A stretch of DNA of 48,138 nt. It comes from Acidobacteriota bacterium (GTDB lineage Bacteria > Acidobacteriota > Terriglobia > Terriglobales > Acidobacteriaceae). The notes under the pieces are model-generated. The model saw nothing but the letters and a program-made list of their open reading frames with translations, did no database searches and was not told the origin of the DNA. The stretch lies in contig JABCZC010000036.1 in assembly GCA_013289875.1 (NCBI GenBank), positions 1 through 48,138 on the forward strand, in the 5' to 3' direction. The position numbers were made by a program, and so were the translations under genes. This document shows positions 36,030-45,700 of the stretch, piece by piece; position 1 is the stretch's first letter; every line of letters begins with the position of its first letter.

Positions 36030-37421
36030 ATGTACGCAGCATTCTTCAAAGATGACCGGCGATCAGCTCTGCTCAAGGCAGGAGGGATGATCGCAGCCAT
36101 CGCGCTTGTGGATTGGCGGGTAGTCGGCGAGATTCCGCTTGGCTTCCTCTACCTGGCTCCCATGCTGATAGTTGGAGGGTTTCTCGCTCCCTGGCAGATC
36201 GCGGCGATCGCAGCTGTCTGTACGTTCCTGGCAGAAATCTTTGATGATCTCGCCTGGAACCTGCGGACAGGCATCTCCCGCGATGTGCTCTACTTTGCGG
36301 CCTTTATCGGGACGGGGTTATTCGTCCGCGAGGTCAATCGAAACCGCAGGATTGCTTTGGAGCACCTTCATGAAATAGAGCATCAGAGCGCCGCGCGCCT
36401 CGAAGCGGAAGAGCAATTGAGAATCCTGATCGAGAGCAGCCCTGCAGCCATCGTAACGGCTGACTCTGATGGCCGCGTGTTGATGGCAAATGAGGCTGCG
36501 CACCGCATGCTTGGTGTTCCCCAGGGGAGTCTTTTCGGCAGAGTGATTCATCAATATCTGCCTTCGTTGACGAATGTTCTGAGGTACGACACCTCCCAAC
36601 AATTCTTTCGTACCGTCATGCAGGCCCGCGGGCAGCGTGATGATGGAGAGGCATTCCTCGCTGACATCTGCTTCTCTACCTATCGCACGAATGTCGGGTC
36701 CCGCCTCACCGCAATGGTGCTGGATGCTTCCGAGGAGCTTCGAACACACGAGGTATCCGGCCTGCATCAGTTACTTGCCGGATCCCGGATCGCGATCGGA
36801 GCTGTTTCCCACGAAATTCGCAACGTATGCGCAGCCATTGCCGCCGTTCACCAGAATCTTGCACACAGCGGACTGCTCGCCGGGAACAAGGATTTTGAAG
36901 CGCTGGGCAATCTGATCGTCGCTCTCGAACGCATCGCCAGCCTTAATCTTCGCCAATCCGGCAATCATGCGACCGAGATCGACCTGGCAGCTCTCCTTGA
37001 TGAACTGAGAATTGTGATCGCACCCTCTCTGCTCGAAGAGAATATCGCGGCGCAGTGGACCATAGAGCCCGATTTGCCGCTAGTGTGGGCCGACCGGCCA
37101 AGTCTTATGCAAGCGCTGTTGAACTTGACCACCAACAGTATCAGAGCTCTTTCAAAAAAAAGTGCTCGCGTTCTTTCGATCACCGCGAGAAGCGACGGCA
37201 AACAGATCCTCGTAGAGTGCATCGACAATGGCGGCGGGGTTGCCCATCCGGAACAACTCTTTCGCCCATTTCAGGCTGGCGCGGAAGCAACCGGTCTAGG
37301 CCTCTACCTGTCACGCGCGTTCGTGCGTTCCTTTGGAGGAGAATTGCGCTACCTGCCAATTCCCGATGGCGCCTGCTTTGTTGTTAACCTGACACCGGCG
37401 TCACAATCGGGGCAGGACTAG
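36030..37421 (+). CDS. Membrane sensor histidine kinase with PAS domain
   Basis: About 463 residues. Four hydrophobic segments fill residues 12-100, then there is a short coiled segment, a PAS domain (about 130-235; SSPAAIVTADSDGRVLMANEAA), a dimerisation/phosphoacceptor helix with AVSHEIRN (His261), and an HATPase domain with N-box NLTTNSIRAL, G1 DNGGGV and G2 GLGLYLSRAF. The residue after HEIRN is Val rather than the usual Pro. ATG 36030 is chosen; a TTG at 36000 would add ten residues and neither has a strong ribosome binding site. It ends two bases before the response regulator. The signal is unknown; proximity suggests control of the divergent efflux operon. Confidence 0.85.
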   Translation: MYAAFFKDDRRSALLKAGGMIAAIALVDWRVVGEIPLGFLYLAPMLIVGGFLAPWQIAAIAAVCTFLAEIFDDLAWNLRTGISRDVLYFAAFIGTGLFVREVNRNRRIALEHLHEIEHQSAARLEAEEQLRILIESSPAAIVTADSDGRVLMANEAAHRMLGVPQGSLFGRVIHQYLPSLTNVLRYDTSQQFFRTVMQARGQRDDGEAFLADICFSTYRTNVGSRLTAMVLDASEELRTHEVSGLHQLLAGSRIAIGAVSHEIRNVCAAIAAVHQNLAHSGLLAGNKDFEALGNLIVALERIASLNLRQSGNHATEIDLAALLDELRIVIAPSLLEENIAAQWTIEPDLPLVWADRPSLMQALLNLTTNSIRALSKKSARVLSITARSDGKQILVECIDNGGGVAHPEQLFRPFQAGAEATGLGLYLSRAFVRSFGGELRYLPIPDGACFVVNLTPASQSGQD

Positions 37422-37423
37422 CT

Positions 37424-38089
37424 ATGAACCCAATTCGCATATTGATGGTGGATGACCATAGCCTCTTTCGGGAGAGTCTGAGCAGGCTTCTTGACGCCAA
37501 TGCCGGATTCCACGTGGTGGGTCAGTGCAGGACTGTTGGTGAGGCGATTGCTGAGTATTCTGAGATACCAACCGATGTAGTTTTGCTGGATTACGATCTA
37601 GGCGAAGAGCAAGGATCCCGCATGGTACCGGAACTGAAGAGCCATCTCGGGGACGCGCGGGTTCTCATGGTTACGGCGGGCATGTCCGACGAGACGACAC
37701 TCCAAGCTATGGAAGCCGGAGCCTCGGGAGTCTTTCTGAAGCACAGTAGCCTCGACCAGCTGGTGACCGCGATCCATCAGGTAGCGAAGGGCGGGATGTG
37801 GTTAGACACCGGGACCGCTCATTCTCTCTTCGGAGGTCGAACTATACGAAGAGAACCTTTCGAACGAACACAGCCACTCACATCCCGCCAAAGCGAAGTT
37901 TTGAGGGGCATTCTCGACGGGCTAACAAACAAAGAGATAGCCTGGAACCTCAAGGTCTCGGAGAGTTCGGTCAAAGCTGTGATCCAGGAACTCTTTAACA
38001 AGGCGGGAGTAAGAACACGGAGCCAATTGGTCAGAATTGCTATTGAAAAACACTCCTCGGACTGGTTGAGACCTGCAACAAGCGACTGA
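37424..38089 (+). CDS. NarL/FixJ-type response regulator
   Basis: The protein of 221 residues has an N-terminal receiver domain with acidic pair D10-D11, phospho-acceptor D56 in VLLDYDLG, T84 and K106. It is followed by a LuxR-type helix-turn-helix (about 150-210) with LTSRQSEVLRGILDGLTNKEIAWNLKVSESSVK. It is the expected partner of the kinase ending two bases upstream, with transcription regulation as its output. Its targets may include the divergent efflux operon, via the TATCTTT repeats, or its own genes. The gene converges with the PKS gene, leaving a gap of about 118 bases in which I see no strong terminator hairpin. Confidence 0.9.
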   Translation: MNPIRILMVDDHSLFRESLSRLLDANAGFHVVGQCRTVGEAIAEYSEIPTDVVLLDYDLGEEQGSRMVPELKSHLGDARVLMVTAGMSDETTLQAMEAGASGVFLKHSSLDQLVTAIHQVAKGGMWLDTGTAHSLFGGRTIRREPFERTQPLTSRQSEVLRGILDGLTNKEIAWNLKVSESSVKAVIQELFNKAGVRTRSQLVRIAIEKHSSDWLRPATSD

Positions 38090-38207
38090 AATCGATGTAG
38101 AAGGAAATGGAACCCGACTAGCCTGTCCCGCCTCAGATGGCCGTCACATCAGCCTTACGCTACTGCGAGTAAATGGACTGATCGAAGGCTGCAATCACGG
38201 TAAGAAC

Positions 38208-41200
38208 TCAGATCTCAAATTCTTCCCGACTCTCGTCCGGCACCATGATTGCTACCGGGGCGGCCGGCACAGTTTGGCGCATTCGGCGGAGAGCTTCGGC
38301 AAGCGCCAGGGCGGTTGGCGATTCAAATAATGTTCGGAGTGTAAGCACCGCACCGAACCGGTCTTGAATGCGGGAAATTACCATCGTTCCCATCAAAGAA
38401 TGACCGCCTAATTCGAAGAAGTTATCCGAAGGCGCGATGTCATCAACGGCCAGCAGCTCTTTCCATATCTCCAACACGGCAGCAAGTTCGGTATCCGCAG
38501 CCAACGGAAGAGTTCTCTCGCGCTCTCCCGTGGCAAGCTCGGGGACCGTTTGCGTCGACAGGATTGCGTCAATCGCCACCGGCGAAGCCAGAATCTGCGG
38601 GCCCTGCCAACCGAGAAGGACGCGCCGGACCACTTCGATTCCTTCAGGGACCGTCATTGCGGCTCGCAGATTCTCTTCCTTTAGCGCCTCAAAGCCCTCT
38701 GGCAGCACCATCTCGGCCGCCATACCAACCTCCTGCCACGGGCCGAAATCGATTGCGACAGCTGGAAGCTTCAGGATATTCCGGCAATAATCCGCAAAAT
38801 AGTTCTGGAACGCGTTCGCTGCAGCATACGCGCCTTGCGCTGCGGCCGGAAAAACCGAACTGATTGAAGAAAAGAGGAGAAAGAAATCCGGGTTCTGCTC
38901 TCGTAGCAGTTCCGCGAGAACAAGACTTCCCTGCACCTTAGGATTCCGAACTCCTGCAGCTTCCTCCAGATCCTGGGACGCCACCGTGGCGCCACCTGGT
39001 AAGCCTGCTGCGTGCAGTACACCATCGATCTTGCCAAACTGCTTGCGGGCCGAGTCAAAAACTCCGGCCATAGCTTCTTTATCACAGACATCCGCCGAAA
39101 CAAACTGAACCTCTCCTCCAGCCCGCTCGAGTTCCCGCATGCGCAAGATTCGACGAGTGACAGGGTCATCTTCGCTGTGCGCAGCCACCCACGCATCCCA
39201 CCCCCCTCGTTCCGGAAGCGAGGTTCGACCGGTGAGGATGACGCGCGCCTGGTGAGTCTGTAGGAGATAGCGGGCGACGCTATATCCAATCCCGCCGACT
39301 CCACCGGTAATGAGATAAACACCGCGGTTGCGAAAGGACGTATCTGATGACTCGCGCAACGGTGCCGACATCCAGTTCTTCTGCCATCGGATTCCGCGCC
39401 GGTACGCGACCGTCAATCCCCCGCCCGTGACAGCAATCTCATCCAGAATTTGAAGGACAATCTGATCGATCTTGCCTGCAGACATCGATACATCGATGGA
39501 ACGGCAATGAAGCCCTCGATATTCTGACGGCAAGACGCGGATGAGGCCCAGGATCTCGGCCCGCTGCACTTCCTCAACCACCTCGTCATAGACGTTTTCT
39601 AGGTCATCCGACACTATCTCGATCTGGTGGAAGCGTTGGCGATACTTACTTGCAGCCTGTAACAGAAGCACAAGACTGTCGTAGGTCTGTACTTGCATAC
39701 CGCGCATCGTCCAAAGAATGATAAGCCCAGCCGGGCGCAGGCCGAGGTTTCCGATCTCCTGCCACAGTCGCTCGTAGTGGCCGGGTTGCGCGGGATTGAT
39801 CGTGAATTGCGCATCAACCTGCTTGAACCCGTCGGCGGCGGCCACGGTGATGATCGTCGCGCCTTTTTGGCTTAATCCTGCTGCGAGTGCTTCGCCCAGA
39901 TCGGAGCGATCAAGCAGAACGAGCCAGCAGTCAACGGAAGCAGTTTCGGGCCGCGATGCGATGGAGGGGCTCGGTGTACTCTGCCAGGATGGCACGTAGA
40001 ACCATGAGGAGATATCTTTGCGCTTCATGCCGTCTGCAGTCTCCGGAAGAACCCCGCGCAGTTCGCTTGACGGCGCTGCTTGAAGTACCTTGGGTTCGGC
40101 TGGGGCTGCAGGCTCGATCCAGTAGCGCTGGCGCTCGAAAGGATAGGTGGGGAGTGGAATCCGGCGTTTTCCGGCGCCGGGTCGTAAACCCTGCCATGAG
40201 AGGGAAATACCACATTCGCAGGCTCTGGCAGCTGCTTCGAGAAAGATGATCTCGTCAGAACTACGGCGATTCTCAGCGCCGAGCGATGGCGCAGTAATGC
40301 TCTTCGGCAACTGGTGGCGCGCGATTCCGATGAGTGCATCGCCTGGACCGACTTCCAAGAGGAACCGGTATCGGTCGGCGAGCGCGGAAAGATTCTGAGT
40401 GAAGCGAACTCTCGAAAGAATTTGCGATCCCCAGTATCGTGCGCTTTGCGCCTCGGCTGGCTCGATCCATGTTCCGGTTACGTTTGAAAGCCACGGAATC
40501 GTTGGAGCATGGCGCTCAACCGACTCCACCTCCTGGCGGAACGCCTTTGCTGCGTCGGCCATCAGCGGGGTATGGAAGGCATTGCGCGAAGCGAGGCGCA
40601 CGCAAGCAATCCTCTCGGCTGAAAGCCTGCGTTCAAGATTCACGATCGCCTCTGTCAAACCGGAAGCAACGGACATCTTCGGGCCGTTCTCGGCGGCCAG
40701 CCACAAATCCTTCTCGATATAGTTCGCGAGTCTGTCGGGCGGCAAGGAGACAGCGAGCATGATGCCGGGTGGCGTCTGCGCCATCAGTCGACCACGAGCC
40801 GCGGCAAGCCGCAAGGCGTCGTCAAAGCAAAATACTCCGGCGATGCACGCCGCCGTGAGTTCACCCAAACTGTGTCCCAGCAATGCCGACGGCTCGACCC
40901 CCAAGGATCGCCAGCGCGCAACGAGAGCATACTCGATGAGAAAGAGTACTGGTTGCGCCACGCTGGTGTCAGTGAGTCGCGACTTCAGCTCTGGGTTTTT
41001 TTTCTGACCAGCAATCAACTCGACGACATCGAGATCCAAGGCATCCCGCAGGCGGGATGCCCCATCGTTGATCGTGTTTCGGATCAGAGCATCAGTCCGG
41101 TACAGTTCTTCCGCCATTCCGACGAATTGCTGACCCTGGCCCGGAAAGAGAAAGACTACGTCATTCCTCAGATCAAGGGGAGCGAGTTCGCGGTTCTTTG

Positions 41201-42785
41201 GCAGGTTTCGCAGGCTACCAGCCAGCTCGATGCGGTTGCTCGCTACGACGGCGCGCCGGAAAGCGAACTCACGGCGGCCCAGCTGCAAGGTCGCAGCCAC
41301 ATCATCCAGAATCAGCGAGGCATCGGCATCGAGCCGATCGGCGAGGCGACCGCAAGCTGCTGCAAGGGCCGTCGGAGTGCGTGCCGATATGGGAAAGATG
41401 TTGGGACGCTCCACCGGCTGACGTGAAGACCGTTCGGGTTCGCCGCTGAGAACAACGTGTACATTTGTTCCTCCTATTCCAAAGGAGCTGACACCGGCCC
41501 ATCGCTCTCGTCCGCTGGGCCACGGCATCGACGAGGAACTCACCACGAATGGTCCTTTATCAAGTTCCAACGATGGATTCGCGTGGGCGAAATTGGGAGT
41601 CGGCGGAATGATGCCGGCGTTCACGGCGAGTGCGGCCTTGATAAGGCCAGCGACACCAGCGGCTACGTCTGCATGGCCCATGTTGGCCTTGACTGCTCCG
41701 AGCACACAGGAACCAGGCAGTGCATTGCTTTCTGCGAAGACCGTGGTGAGCGCCGCAACCTCGATGGGATCTCCCAGCTCGGTTGCAGTGCCGTGGGCTT
41801 CCACATACCCGAGGCGATCTGCAGTCACGCCTGCGGCGGCGAGCGCCTGGCGAATGACAGCGGCCTGACCATCGATACTCGGCGCGGTGTAACCGACTTT
41901 TCCGCCGCCATCGTTGTTCCACGCCGAACCGCGAATCACCGCGTAGATCAGATCTTCGTCGGCATGTGCCTGCGACAATCGCTTGAGCACGACAATGCCA
42001 GCGCCACGGCCGGGAACAGTTCCCCGGGCCGCCACATCAAAGGGACGGCAATATCCGTCGGGCGAAAGAATCATGCCCGGCATGTAGAGATATCCCGTAC
42101 TCTGCGGAAACGGAATCGAGACGCCTCCGGCAAGGGCCATGTCGCACTCGCCCGAGAGGATGCTCTGACAGGCAAGGTGAACTGCGGCGAGCGAAGTAGA
42201 GCAAGCTGTTTGCACCGCCACCGCGGGTCCACGGAGATTCAGCTTGTAAGCGACTCGTGTTGCCAGAAAGTCCTTGTCATTGGCAAGCATCAACTGATAA
42301 CCGCCGGTATTTGCGATCACCGCCGGATTGCTCAGCAACTGCAGGAAGTAGGTGTTCATTCCAACACCAGCAAAGACACCTACGCGCTCGCCATCTCCGG
42401 TATATCCCGCATGCTCCAGCGCTTCCCAGGCGCATTCAAGGAACACTCGCTGCTGAGGATCGGTTACCTCCGCCTCACGTTTGCTAAGACCAAAAAACTC
42501 GGCGTCCATGAAATCCGCATCGTCGATCGCGTTTCCTCTGCGGACGTAATCCGGGTTGGAGAGCGTAGCCTCGTCGATTCCCGCCTTCCGCAACTCCCCG
42601 CTGCTGAATTCGGAGATGAGAATTTCTCCGGCAAGCAGACGCTCCCAGAATTCCTGAACATTCCGCGAGCGCGGAAACCGCGCGCTCATCCCGATGATCG
42701 CAACGCCATCCCTCCACTGGCCGGCGGAGTGGATGGGTTCGTTGCCTGGCGTGATTTCTCTTTCCTGCTCGGTTCGACCGGACAT
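38208..42785 (-). CDS. Type I modular polyketide synthase (KS-AT-KR-ACP)
   Basis: The protein of 1525 residues is one PKS module. KS (about 28-450) has C195 in TACSTSL, H331 in EAHGTATELGDP and H371 in KANMGHADVAAG. AT (about 543-850) has GHSLGE (S639) and NAFH (735-738), the form seen in malonyl-CoA-specific ATs. A structural plus catalytic KR (about 925-1370) has LITGGVGGIGYS and S1307, Y1320, N1324. ACP (about 1430-1500) has ELGGHSL with S1463. No DH, ER, MT or TE is present, so the expected step is one malonyl extension with ketoreduction to a hydroxyl. The C-terminus ends PDESREEFEI, like a docking tail. Its ATG shares one base with the NRPS stop (TGATG). It is the last gene of the operon. 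Confidence 0.93.
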   Translation of the reverse strand: MSGRTEQEREITPGNEPIHSAGQWRDGVAIIGMSARFPRSRNVQEFWERLLAGEILISEFSSGELRKAGIDEATLSNPDYVRRGNAIDDADFMDAEFFGLSKREAEVTDPQQRVFLECAWEALEHAGYTGDGERVGVFAGVGMNTYFLQLLSNPAVIANTGGYQLMLANDKDFLATRVAYKLNLRGPAVAVQTACSTSLAAVHLACQSILSGECDMALAGGVSIPFPQSTGYLYMPGMILSPDGYCRPFDVAARGTVPGRGAGIVVLKRLSQAHADEDLIYAVIRGSAWNNDGGGKVGYTAPSIDGQAAVIRQALAAAGVTADRLGYVEAHGTATELGDPIEVAALTTVFAESNALPGSCVLGAVKANMGHADVAAGVAGLIKAALAVNAGIIPPTPNFAHANPSLELDKGPFVVSSSSMPWPSGRERWAGVSSFGIGGTNVHVVLSGEPERSSRQPVERPNIFPISARTPTALAAACGRLADRLDADASLILDDVAATLQLGRREFAFRRAVVASNRIELAGSLRNLPKNRELAPLDLRNDVVFLFPGQGQQFVGMAEELYRTDALIRNTINDGASRLRDALDLDVVELIAGQKKNPELKSRLTDTSVAQPVLFLIEYALVARWRSLGVEPSALLGHSLGELTAACIAGVFCFDDALRLAAARGRLMAQTPPGIMLAVSLPPDRLANYIEKDLWLAAENGPKMSVASGLTEAIVNLERRLSAERIACVRLASRNAFHTPLMADAAKAFRQEVESVERHAPTIPWLSNVTGTWIEPAEAQSARYWGSQILSRVRFTQNLSALADRYRFLLEVGPGDALIGIARHQLPKSITAPSLGAENRRSSDEIIFLEAAARACECGISLSWQGLRPGAGKRRIPLPTYPFERQRYWIEPAAPAEPKVLQAAPSSELRGVLPETADGMKRKDISSWFYVPSWQSTPSPSIASRPETASVDCWLVLLDRSDLGEALAAGLSQKGATIITVAAADGFKQVDAQFTINPAQPGHYERLWQEIGNLGLRPAGLIILWTMRGMQVQTYDSLVLLLQAASKYRQRFHQIEIVSDDLENVYDEVVEEVQRAEILGLIRVLPSEYRGLHCRSIDVSMSAGKIDQIVLQILDEIAVTGGGLTVAYRRGIRWQKNWMSAPLRESSDTSFRNRGVYLITGGVGGIGYSVARYLLQTHQARVILTGRTSLPERGGWDAWVAAHSEDDPVTRRILRMRELERAGGEVQFVSADVCDKEAMAGVFDSARKQFGKIDGVLHAAGLPGGATVASQDLEEAAGVRNPKVQGSLVLAELLREQNPDFFLLFSSISSVFPAAAQGAYAAANAFQNYFADYCRNILKLPAVAIDFGPWQEVGMAAEMVLPEGFEALKEENLRAAMTVPEGIEVVRRVLLGWQGPQILASPVAIDAILSTQTVPELATGERERTLPLAADTELAAVLEIWKELLAVDDIAPSDNFFELGGHSLMGTMVISRIQDRFGAVLTLRTLFESPTALALAEALRRMRQTVPAAPVAIMVPDESREEFEI

Positions 42786-45700
42786 CAGGAATTCACTCCT
42801 GCAGCGACGGCGACTGAATGGCGACGCCGGTCAAGCCAGGACGCCATGGACTCAATGGTGGGATATCGGAAAAGATCGATGACCGCGATGTCAGCGTCGA
42901 GTTCCTGCCGCAGCCGGGAATGGACGCGGATAAGAAGGAGGGAGTGTCCTCCCAGGTCGAAGAAATTGTCCCGGATCCCGACGCGATCAACGCGCAGGAT
43001 CTCCGACCAGACTTCCGCTAGTTGCTCTTCCAGGCGGTTCCGCGGCAACGCTGTGGGCGTAGAACCTGCACGGGTAGATGTCTGTGGTTTGGGCAGCCGC
43101 TTTCGATCGACTTTTCCGTTGGGAGTCAGTGGGATTTCGGCGAGCGAGATAAATGCGGACGGCACCATGTAATCCGGCAGCTGCTCTTTTAGCCATGAGC
43201 GAAGATGTCCGTCATCTTCGCTACCGTGCGAATGCTTTATGTAAGCAATCAGCTCTTGACCGCTGCCCTCTCCGTGCAGGGCGACGACAGCCTGGAGCAC
43301 TTCCGGATGGCGTTCAATCACGACTTCTATTTCACCGAGTTCGATGCGATGTCCGCGCAGCTTGACCTGATGATCGGTTCGCCCGATGAGCTGAATCTGG
43401 CCGTCGGCCCGGTATCGAGCAAGGTCTCCGGTCCGGTACATTTGGCGGCCTGGATCCGCGTCGAAGGGATCGGGAAGGAATCGAGCTTTGGTCAATGCAG
43501 GCTGTCTCCAATAACCGCGGGCGACTCCGGCACCGGCGATGTACAGCTCTCCGGGAACACCCCTGGGCACGGGCTGGCCGTCGAGACCGAGAATGTACAT
43601 GCGGGTGTTCCCAACGGGCCTGCCTATGAGGATGGGATTCTCGCCGCTCTTGACGCGGTGAGCCGCGGACCAGATGGTTGTTTCCGTCGGGCCATACAGA
43701 TTCCACAACTCCCTGCCGCGCGATAGGAGGCTTTCAGCAAGATCGGGCCGCAATGCCTCTCCTCCACACCACATTCTTAAATTCGCGCTGCCCATCCAAC
43801 CGGCTTCGACGAGCATTCTCCAGGTGGAGGGCGTGGCCTGCATGACGGTCGCCTCTGATTCTTCCAGAAGGCTCGCGAGTAACTCCGGGTCCAGGACCTG
43901 CTCTCTTGAGGCCAGGACCAGCTTCGCTCCGCAGACCAACGGACCAAAAATTTCGAGCCCCGCGATATCAAACGAGAGAGTGGTGATCGCGACCAGCGTG
44001 TCTTCAGTGCCAAGTCCGGGCTCGCGCAACATGGAAGCGAGCAGATTGACGAGGGCTCCGTGAGGAATCTCAGTCCCCTTCGGATTGCCCGTCGACCCGG
44101 AGGTATAGATGAGATACGCCAGGTCTTCGGATGCCGGCTCGTCTTTGAGAGGCTGTTCAGCACTCGCACCTATCTGATCCGATATCGGCTGGTCGATCAT
44201 CAATAGAGCGGCGCCGGAATCGGGCAAGGTATATCGCAGTTTCGACTGCGTGACGATCAGGGGCACTGCAGCGTCAGAGAGCAGGAATTCTATTCGCTGA
44301 GGAGGCAGTTGAGGATCAAGAGGAAGATAGGCGCCGCCTGCCTTGAGAATACCGAGGAGCGCCACGACCATCTCGGCACTGCGGTGCAGGAATACTCCCA
44401 CAACCGTTTCCCGGACAACGCCGCGAGCGCGCAGAACATCCGCCAACTTATTGGATTGCGCATCGAGCTCGGCATAGGTGATTGATCTCTCCCCGAAGAC
44501 GAGCGCCTGGGCATCGGGAGACTTCGCTGCCTGCGCCTGGAACCATTCGGGTACGGTCGCGTAGAAGCTCGCCGGGATGCCGGTGCGATTCCACTCTTCG
44601 ACGATCTGGTGCCGTTCGGCTTCGCTCAACAGTGACAGGCTGTGGATGGGCGTCGCCGGGTCGGACGCCACGGCTTCGAGCAGGCGAAGGTAGTGCTGTT
44701 GCATCTGCTGGACGGTCTTTCCCACATATATGTCAGTGTTGAATTCGAAGTCGCAGCGGTAATTCCCCTCGAACGGATAGATGTCGACGGCGAGATCATA
44801 ACGCGCATGAAGGCTTTGAAAATCGATCGGCTTCATCTCCAGATCGTCGAGACGTAACGGCGGCAGCGGAGCATTCTGGAGCGTAAACAGAACCTGAAAG
44901 ATCGGGCTTCGGTCGAGACTGCGTTCAGGCTGCAGCTCCTCGACAAGCTGATCGAAGGGAACACTCTGGTGCTCGAACGCCTCAAGCGCTGTTTTTCGGA
45001 CCCGTTGCACCAACTCGACGAACGAAGGATTTCCGCCAAGGTCGGTGCGCAGCACCAGGTTGTTGATGAAGAAACCAACGATGCCCTCAAATTCACTCTT
45101 CAGACGTCCCGCAGTCGGCGTACCTATCAGAATGTCTTCCTGCCCGGAATAATGCCGCAACAGAACATTGAATGCGGCGAGCAGAACCATGAAGAATGTC
45201 GCATTGTGTGCCCTGCTCACCTGCTGCAGTCGATCTGCGAGATCCGCGGAAATGTATATAGTCGCTCGTTGACCCTGAAAGGTCTGGAGCGAAGGCCGCG
45301 CGTAATCGGTGGGAAGTTCGAGCAAAGGAAGTTCTCCCGCCAGTTGCTGCCGCCAGTACTGCATGTCGGCCGCATAGGACGACTCCGCCCCCTGCTGCTC
45401 CCAGGCGACGAAATCGCGGAACTGGAACTGGAGCGGGCTAAGCGAGAGTTCACGGCGTTTCAGGAATGACTCATAGAACACTCCAAGCTCCCTGGCCAAC
45501 ACCCCTAATGACCAGGCGTCGGAAATGATGTGATGCATGACCAGGATGAGCACGTGCTGGTCCGGGTTCTTTCTCAGCAGCGTTGCCCGAAATAGCGACT
45601 CCTGATCAAGCGAGAATGGCTTTCGGGCTGCCTGCTGAGCAAAACGCAGCACCTCAGCCTGCTGCATGGCGGGCGAGAGAAACGAATAGTCGACAAAGTC

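Noticed and set aside
41457..43172. Rightward open frame of 571 codons across the PKS/NRPS junction
   Set aside because: It is antisense to the KS domain and the NRPS carrier domain, and its product has no recognisable motif.
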